Shown here: in pieces, positions 56,894 to 64,000 of the stretch | How the letters are laid out: every line of letters starts with the position of its first letter | Position numbering within the stretch: position 1 is the first letter of the stretch | From: Cephalotus follicularis | Lineage: Eukaryota; Streptophyta; Magnoliopsida; Oxalidales; Cephalotaceae | Length of the DNA: 64,000 nt | Direction: 5' to 3' | NCBI GenBank assembly: GCA_001972305.1 | Contig: BDDD01000883.1 | Location: 1 to 64,000 of the forward strand | Made by a program: the position numbers and the translations under genes | Notes under the pieces: model-generated | Seen by the model: the letters and a program-made list of their open reading frames with translations, nothing else | What the model was told of the DNA's origin: nothing | Database searches by the model: none

Positions 56894-58450
56894 TTACTCA
56901 GGAACTCTGCCTGATCTCCTCGTTAGAGTAGCGCCTAACTGAGATCCACTCTCAGGTTTGGAACCTTCCCCAACTATGTCTGTAGAGGGTTGAACCTCTA
57001 ATTCCTCCTTATCATATGGGCTTTCACCAAGTGATAACTCTCTCAGTTCCGCCTTGCTCCCACTGCTCCCTGCAAGCAAGAATTCCCTCTCTAGGAATTT
57101 GGCAGTATGCGAAACAAAAACCTTTTGACTGCTGGGGTGGTAAAAGTAGTATCCTTTGCTCTCTTTAGGATACCCCACAAACCGACAAGGATCTACTCGT
57201 GCCTACAGCTTAGAAGGATCTGCCTTTCTAACATAGGCTGGAAAACCCCAAACCCTAAAATGGTTTAGGGCGAGTTTCCTCTTGATATAAACTTGAAAAG
57301 GAGTGGAGGGGACGGATTTTGAAGGAATCCGGTTTAGGATGTACACCACCGCATGTAGTGCATAGCCCTAGAATAATATAGGAAGATCCGCGAAAGAAAT
57401 CATGGACTGGACCATGTTCATCAAAGTTCGATTCCTCCGCTCGGACAAACCATTATGTTGTGGTGTTCTTGGAGGTGTCCATTGAGAGATAATTCTGTTA
57501 TCCCTAAGATAACCCTGGAATTCAGCAGATATGTATTCGCCACCTCAATCTGACAGGAGGATCTTAATAGGTTTACCTATTTCCTTTTATACTTCTATTC
57601 TAAATTCTTTGAACCTCTAAAGGGCCTCAGACTTGTGTTTCATCATAAAAACATACCCATACCGTGGCAAGTCATCAATGAAGGTAATGAAGTAGGGAAA
57701 ACCTCCACTAGCATTGACCGACATAGGTCCCCAGACATCAGGGTGGACAAGAGTCAGTATGTCCAAAGCCCTTTCTCGTACCCTGGAGAAGGGAGATTTG
57801 GTCATCTTGCCAATCAAACATGGCTCACACCCTGGAAAGGACTACACGTCTTGGATGTCTAAAAGATCATCCTTAACCACGCGTGCTAGTCTACCGTGAG
57901 TAGGATGACCAAATCTACAATGCCATATGTATGAAGGGTTTACATCGCATATCTCTCGTTGTCTTTTAGTGCTTGTTCCAGTTTGAATTGTTAAAGCCAA
58001 TTGAGAATTTGTATTTAAAACATAGATACCATTGTCAATGTGTCCATCACATAAAAGAACATTGTTTTGCATAAGTCTATAGCCATATGTAGAAAAAGTG
58101 AGCTCCATGCCCATCTTATACAAATATGAAACAGATACAACATTTCTTATAAGGTTCTTGACAAAATAACAAGGATCAAGTTTAATTACATGGCCATTCC
58201 CCAAAAACAATTCAAAAATGTCTATTATGGAGTGAATCCTCGATCCATCACCTAGACGCAAGTCCAAAGCTTCAGCCTCTCTCAGTTGTCTAGTGCCTCT
58301 TAGCCCCTGCAAAGAGTTACAGATGTTAGTTCCACAACCTGAATCCAAAACCCAAGTTGAACTAACATTAGTAGCTAGAAAAAGCTCAATCATGAAAGTA
58401 CCTGACCCTAAGGCACCTCCTGACTTGGACTTTTGGAACTCACAGCACTA
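56894..58450 (-). pseudogene. copia-2 protease, gag-pre-integrase and integrase
   Basis: 58393-57842: protease with WVLDSGCGTNICNSLQ (DSG active site), RLGDGS, LNLISVS-like NVVSVSYL, then gag-pre-integrase WHCRFGHPTHGRLARV (H..H part of the zinc finger). 57817-57617: integrase start with K.TKSPFS, DILTLVHPDVWGPM, FITFIDDLPRYGYVF. The middle (57600-57400) has stops but shows GGEYIS and QWTPPRTPQHNGLSERRNRT. 57178-56894: GYPKESKGYYFYHPSSQKVFVSHTAKFLE and a charged linker. Order and motifs are standard for Ty1/copia. Confidence 0.88.
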
Positions 58451-59330
58451 TGATCTCCAATGTCCATGCTTTCCATAATAAAATCAACAGTCATCATCCT
58501 ACAGCTGTCGGATTGTATCAAGGACTGATCCCCCAATAGCTGGCCCCGCTGGCGTGGCTGCTTTTCTCCTTTTACTCTTCTTCTTCCCTTTGGGTTTCAT
58601 GGGCACCTTGCCCGTGGACATGGATCCTCTCGATCCGCTCCCTCTTGGAGATGTTCGGGAAGAAGTAGAAGGTAGGCACATCACATCAGACTTGGACCTT
58701 CCATGGCCCAAGTCGACTTCGGCCGTACAAAGCATTTCCACAAGTTCAGGTAGATTAGTATCCACCTTGTTCAAATGGAAATTTTTGATGATCTGGGACT
58801 ATGATAGAGGGAGAGATGAAAGCACCAGGTCAATGTAGAAATCATTGTCCATGGTGAGGTCTAACTGAGCTAGCTGCTCAACAAGATCAATCATCTTTAA
58901 TCCAAGTGCATGGACTGAAGATCCCTCAGCCATCTTCGGGAAAAGAGCTGACGGGACAAGTTAAACCTCTCGGTCCTCCACCAGGATCCATACAACTCCT
59001 GGAGACGGAGAAGTATGGCTCCTATAGTATCAAGCTTCTCATGTTGTCTTTGCAATTCTGGGACCATACCCAAAATCGATAGGCAACGACCTTGCTCGTC
59101 CTCATCTAACCATTTGGCCTTCTTGGCCTTAAACTCTTTCGACGGGTTAGCTCCCAGTTTGGGGGGGCTCCCAGTCATGACATGAGCAAGCTTCATGCTT
59201 GTGAGTGCCAAGCGTAGGTTGCGTTGCCAATCCAGGAAATTAGGACCCGTTAGCTTGTTCGTTTTAAGAACGCACGAAAGTGTTGTGCCAACTGATATGG
59301 TCGGAGAATATGGTGAAAAACTAGCAACCT
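58451..59330 (-). pseudogene. copia-2 gag
   Basis: It begins near 59330 with TNKLTGPNFLDWQRNLRLALTS (59270-59205). 59211-58897 continues the capsid domain (AKKAKWLDEDEQGRCLSILGMVPELQRQHEKLDT, LRLQELYG), a frameshift follows, then LVEQLAQLDLTMDNDFYIDLVLSSLP and 58774-58499 with EMLCTAEVDL, a Lys-rich basic tail and, past a stop, a decayed knuckle (C.FYYGKHGHW..CCEF, first Cys present). It would form the particle core. Broken by one frameshift and stops. Confidence 0.87.
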
Positions 59331-60657
59331 ATAAAAGAGGAAACAAGAGAGAGATTAATTAGCAAATTATTCCATTTATATTATTACCATAACACTTGGT
59401 CTTTTGTAATTATGGTTCCTCCCACTATTCTAATTGTATCCCACACCCCCATGTGGAATTCGGGAGCCTCTCGCTTCCTAGTGGGGATCAGAATCTATCC
59501 ACAATACTATAGTCCCGACTTTCGTAGTGCAAACCATAATATCTGAATAGGTAGGTATGAATACCAGTTTACATTACGACCTCTTACCCATATGTAAGAT
59601 CCGATACAATACTCGGCCTCCCGGACCTTATGGTCTCTGTTTTGGCATGATGGTAACCATAAGATCTAGGTATAAGTCAAACCCGCAACCCTAAAAGAAA
59701 TAGATTCATTTTGACACCCACACGCTTTGGCCTGTCAGAGTATCAAAACATGATCATTTCCTTCCAGTGTACCTCACACTGAAATTGAATAGAAATGGTT
59801 ATACGAGGGACCTCAACTTTGGCTGGTGCCATCCCCAGTATATCCACACCATTCAACGATGATTGTGAAAGGCCAACGATAGGGCAGCCATATGCCCCAC
59901 CGCTTATGGACTTATTATTTGAAAGTTTGAGGGATTTGGTCTCATCAATTTTTCAAATTACCAAAGCCGTTTTAGATTAATTTTAATATTCCAATCCATT
60001 TGGATGGCTTAACATTCTTGGACGTGTTTGGATTGTTAAAGAAAAACATCCATCTCATGCATCCTAAAATTGGCCTGACTTGGGACATAAGCTATAAGTG
60101 ATCACGCGAGCCAACATGACCACTAGGTCTTCCTAGGTGTACTAATTTAATTTAACTCTATTACATTTGCTACCACGCATACATGGCCTTCAACTGGTCT
60201 TTCAATCTTCTTGATTTTCTCTTCATACTTCATTGATCTCCTTTCTTCAATTTACAGCCATCTGTACAATTAAATGAAAAGAAATACAATAGAGGGAGAA
60301 AAGAATTCTACTCTAAGAAAAAGAACAAGAAGATAAATACGGCACACACAGGCAGTCTTATTACAGACCAATTGAATTCCATGAAAGTAACAAAGTAATT
60401 AAATCAACCACATAATAAAACACAAAGCTAGGTGCAGTCCCAAGCCTACCAGCATGCATAAGAAATTCATGAATATAACCGATATATAATTGAATAAACC
60501 CATAACAATTTGGCATTCAATGGTTCGTCAACTTCATTAGTGTGACCAACAAGCAACTCCCACTGAAAGTAGGGCTACGCAAAATCGCCCAAAACACATA
60601 TGCAATCAACAATCCACAAAACATCAAATTGAGGTATGATTGTAGTCGATTCGCACT
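59331..60657 (-). other. copia-2 untranslated leader
   Basis: 1.3 kb between the primer site and gag without a recognised gene. It shares segments with the copia-B leader (20750-22199), such as the block around 59445-59520. The two small open frames here are chance. Confidence 0.7.
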
Positions 60658-60668
60658 CTCTGATACCA
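60658..60668 (-). promoter_or_regulatory. copia-2 primer binding site
   Basis: TGGTATCAGAG on the element strand, two bases from the end of the 5' LTR. Initiator-Met type. Confidence 0.92.
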
Positions 60669-61375
60669 CTTGTTGGGAACGCGTGGCCCACGCGCAGCGG
60701 AAGACTAATCAATATGTACATTAGGTTTTATGGCCAATTAACTTTAATTTTTCACACATAGATTAATCCCCAAGCAATGGGATGCCCTAATCTATGTTCG
60801 AATTGTCCCAATAAATGCTGAGGAACTCTAATCAACATTCAATCAAACCGAAACCCAAAACCAATCATTGAGCATAATGGGTCAAAAAGCTAGAGTTGCC
60901 GTAAACCCTATAAATGGACTCCAAACATAGGTTCACAAGGAAACACACAAAACCCTAGCCTAAAATCCAATCAACCCACACCCAAGCATCCCTAACCCAA
61001 AGGGATGACAAACAAAGCACCAAAGAAAACCATGGAGGTTCGGCTAGGGTACACACACCCTAGCACCAACCCACTGCCACAGTGCCACAAGGGAGAAGAG
61101 GAATGGATTCTTACTAATGGTGAAGACTCCTTCCTTCAAGATAAGCTCCCTCTACTCTTTATCCCCAAAAGCTCCAAGCTCCTCCATAAGCCATGAATGA
61201 GAGAACCAAGGATGTAAGGCTATGTGTTTATCCTACACTAAATCACTCTAGGTAAAGATAGGAAGCATTGTGCAAGTTATCTCCACCTACAGTGACATTT
61301 GAGTAGTGATAGGAGGCTTGAAAAAGGCTGCAATTTGCACCAGACGATGTAGGTGTCAATGTGTAGGTGATAGAC

Positions 61376-61849
61376 GTCGACGAGTATGCAAGCAGGAAGA
61401 AGATGAAGCACGGTAGGGAAGAGAGAGAAAGAAGAAGTCTCAAGTGTGTTCAACAAGCTTCTCTCAAGCTATTTATAGTATTGACTTTCTCTCTCCAACA
61501 AAGTCGCGCATCAGCCTGTCAAGGCATCAACGCCATGCGTCTCATATTATCTAGGCGTTAACGCCGTGGATAAGATGAAACAGGCGCTGAGTCTCATTTG
61601 TCTTTGCGCCAATACCTAAAACCCATAATGTCAACGCGTTAATCTACTGGTTTTTAAATCGTCAATGCCAAGCTCTCCATAGCATTAACGCCCAGGGGCT
61701 CTATCCAGTTATGGCATCGACGTATGATCTCCATGGCGTTGACATGTAAAGCTACTAGTTTTGTCAACGTCAATGCAAGCCGTTCATGCCAACGCTCAGC
61801 AACTCAACTAGACATGGTGTCGACGCATGCTCTCCATGGCGTCGACGCC
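61376..61849. repeat. GGCGTCGACGCC palindromes in copia-2 LTR
   Basis: Examples: GGCGTTAACGCC at 61554-61565, GTGTCGACGC at 61817, GGCGTCGACGCC at 61838-61849, GTCGAC at 61376, and several near-copies (GCATTAACGCC, GGCATCGACG, GGCGTTGACA, GGCATCAACGCC). Variants CATGGCGT(C/T)GAC recur after CTCTCCATGG. Most lie just upstream of the TATA box on the element strand. Confidence 0.8.
61469..61478 (-). promoter_or_regulatory. Candidate TATA box of copia-2 LTR
   Basis: CTATAAATAG on the element strand, followed by CTTGAGAGAAG. It is a textbook plant TATA box. Transcription would start about 30 bp downstream (near 61440), placing the palindrome cluster in U3 and the CGTCGACG at 61376 in R/U5. Confidence 0.6.
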
Positions 61850-63156
61850 TAAGACAAAGATGAGACAATCTCTACTATTTTCAAAACCCTTCGCATGGAA
61901 TATTTCATCGTGGCATTGCATGGACCTAAATCCATCAAATGAAATAGTCACTAGCAAAACAATATCTTCCCTGATGTTGGCCTTTTACTAAATGATATGT
62001 GTCCCACCACATATAAAAATGTTCAAAGTCAGGCAGGACCCGAAAGCCTGTCGATAGCCAGTATGACGATAAATTCACCGAACATCCCTATATCTGATCC
62101 GACCACTCTAATAGTACACCAACTATCAGAGCAGCTCTGGTGTGAATGCCAGTCACCCCCTCGGATCCGTGTATTACCATGTCTATCAATCATGGTCCGA
62201 ATAGCCAGTCACTTTATCAAGTCATCAACATATGTTTCATGTTTCCCTCATCATACTTGGCTCCGATAACAACCTAGGGTTTGGATGAATGTCTCCCCTA
62301 GTATTGCTCCGATAACTATGAATCTATGATGGCACTGAGAATATCGGTAGACCTCCCATGGGAACCTCTCGTTCCCAGTCCACCTATACCTTATCAGGAC
62401 TTTTAAGTCTGCAACGTACATAGATAAATAGAGCCGGTTCCTATCAGCCCGAGTGTGACGATCAAATATTGCGCACTCGCCCATACATCTCAATGCATCT
62501 CCCATAAGACCCAAAGACAACCCTTTTGCCAGCACCTGGCTAGTGCTGGGGAAGGCGAAAATCAGAGTCAAGTAGTTACCACACAATGCATGCCAGCCAC
62601 TCAGGTCAAAGGAGACAACGCAGGCTATAGACCTACTAGTCACCATAGACTATACACTACCGAGACCATAGGAATCCTATTGACATTGGGAATTGGCTAT
62701 CCAAATAGGTTTCTTATTGGTGGGTTAGTTCAGTGTCACACTCTCTAGCATACACCTCACATTTAGCTTTAGGGATAAACCCAATTGGCTAAGAGATAAC
62801 CAACCTCCACTGGTAATCCGGGAGCAAGCTTAACATGACAAGTCTTCGTGGTTCATCAATGGCCCAAAGAAAGTGAACCTATGACTTGGAACATTTATCA
62901 TAGGGAATAAAGATCTCATTCTCATAGCCCTCTCAGCACGAGATCCAACCCTTTAGTATGACAGGGCGCTATATGACATACAGTTAAATACCTATAATCA
63001 TTTTATTCCTTTTGATTGGTTGGGATGAGCCACATAGCCTTGCCAATGAAGAATATGCACTTGAAATATGAAAGGAATTCAGAATTGTACAAATCAAGAG
63101 TGTATATACAACCAACAAGCCGTATCGTGGCATACAAGGACATCCCTAACCTAACA

Positions 63157-64000
63157 GGAACCTACAGCCGAAGCATAAGGCTGCCTACTCATGCGCGTAC
63201 TCTCCTCAGATGTCTATGGAGACATCCTCTGGAGAGGTGAATTCCCTAGCCTATATGTAGCAGATCACGCTTGGAATTCTCAAGGCCATACCTTTTCAGC
63301 ACTCTGCTGATGTACTGGCTTTGGGAGAGTCCGAGCAACCTACTAGATCTACCTTGATAGATCTTTATTCCTAATATGTAGGAGGCTTCTCCCAAATCCT
63401 TCATGGAGAAGTTCTTGGCCAACCATACTTTAGGGGATTGTAACATACCTACATCATTCCCAATGAGTAGTATGTCATCCACATAAAGCACAGATAAAGT
63501 GATTCCTATGTTACTCTGCTTCCGGTAGACACAAAGCTCATCTACATTTTTAATGAAACCAAAAGTCTTAATGGCTCGGTCAAAACGGATGTTCCAGCTA
63601 CGAGAAGCTTGCTTAAAATCGTAGATAGACCTCTGGAGCTTGCACACCCTGTGTGGATGCTCCTCGGATGTAAACCCGTCTGGTTGGGACATATAAATGT
63701 CCTCTTCAAGAAAGCCAGTCAAGAAGGCTGTCTTGACATCCATATGCCATATCTCATAATCATAATGAGTGGTAATAGTAAGCAATATTTGAATGGACTT
63801 ACGCATAGCGATTGGCGAGAAAGTTTTGGTATAGTCAATCCCATGTCTCTTCCTATACCCTTTCGCAACCAATCACGCTTTATAAGTCTTTATCTTACCA
63901 TCGACGCTGATCTTCCTCTTGAAGATCCATTTGCAACTAATAGGATTCAACTCTTCTAGTGCATCTACCAAGTTAAACACTTGCTTGGCATACATGGCGT
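63157..64000 (-). pseudogene. copia-1 reverse transcriptase (runs off the window)
   Basis: The open frame 63872-63246 has VAKGYRKRHGIDYTKTFSP, WHMDVKTAFLTGFLEEDIYMSQPDGF, QASRSWN, catalytic VLYVDDILLIGND, KDLGEASYILGIKIYQG, LLGLSQSQYISRVLKRYGLENSK. After a stop it continues to SRQPYASAVGS at 63157, where copia-2 is inserted, and resumes at 16322. Upstream of 63872 the frame goes on with GCKWIFK-like sequence to the edge. RT is well kept apart from single stops, though it is the outermost host of the nest. Confidence 0.92.

Larger units (their letters stand above)
16323..63156 (-). mobile_element. copia-2: Ty1/copia element expanded to 46.8 kb by nested insertions
   Basis: LTR termini are TGTTGGGAA at 16323 and, on the element strand, TGTTAGGTTAG at 63156. 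Flanks are GGAAT (16318-16322) and GGAAC (63157-63161), a 5-bp TSD with one mismatch. The flanking copia-1 reading frame (TVGS..YAML) becomes continuous when the span and one TSD are removed. Its own parts are the left LTR (16323-16353 plus 51857-52847), a degenerate internal region (52848-55490), a better internal region (55500-60657) and the right LTR (60671-63156). Everything between 16354 and 51856 is later insertions. Confidence 0.85.
60671..63156 (-). repeat. copia-2 right (5') LTR, full length
   Basis: 2,486 bp. The element strand opens TGTTAGGTTAGGGATG at 63156 and closes ...CGTTCCCAACA at 60671. A good TATA box lies at 61469-61478. Upstream of it, at 61530-61850, is a cluster of GTCGAC/GTTAAC-core palindromes. 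This LTR matches 16323-16353 and 51857-52847. Confidence 0.9.

Noticed and set aside
1-64000. Host protein-coding genes, tRNA or rRNA genes
   Set aside because: Every extended frame with a recognisable domain belongs to a transposable element. No tRNA cloverleaf or rRNA core sequence was seen.

Overview
The window is plant nuclear DNA, from an angiosperm and probably a eudicot; the species cannot be named from sequence alone. The evidence is the set of plant transposable-element families: long-LTR Ty3/gypsy chromoviruses (Tekay/Del type), an Athila/Tat-type gag-protease element, Ty1/copia elements with initiator-Met tRNA primer sites, a CACTA (En/Spm) transposon and a PIF/Harbinger transposon. 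I found no host gene, tRNA, rRNA or CRISPR array. Almost every long reading frame is a transposon gene, and nearly all of these carry stops, frameshifts or deletions.

The main result is a nest of insertions that can be taken apart from target-site duplications (TSDs) and from reading frames that resume across each insertion. The outermost layer is an old minus-strand copia (copia-1). Its reverse transcriptase lies at 63157-64000, continues at 16291-16322, and its RNase H is at 4830-5239. Two elements split it: gypsy-2 (5245-16285, perfect TSD TCAGG) and copia-2 (16323-63156, TSD GGAAT/GGAAC). Copia-2 spans 46.8 kb because its left LTR received a CACTA transposon (16354-32516) and an Athila-type element (32517-51856). 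The CACTA element carries copia-B (18146-26726, perfect TSD CCATG) inside a transposase exon. The Athila-type 3' LTR carries a Harbinger element (about 37661-50958), which in turn carries gypsy-3 (39148-47605).

Left of the nest lie the 3' end of an Athila-type LTR (1-407), the decayed integrase end and 3' LTR of gypsy-1 (408-3911), and an orphan LTR-like tail (3912-4402). On the right, copia-2 contains two incomplete internal regions head to tail (55500-59330 and 52848-55490) followed by its 5' LTR (60671-63156).

Nothing here works as an operon or pathway. Interest lies in element structure and regulation: a tandem array of 28-nt hairpins whose arms co-vary (3127-3320), recurrent palindromes with a GTCGAC core in LTRs of unrelated families, a deletion that begins exactly at a CACTA terminus, an Athila-type element reduced to gag-protease, and a 51-bp foldback at the Harbinger right end. 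All identities and divergences quoted are by-eye estimates.
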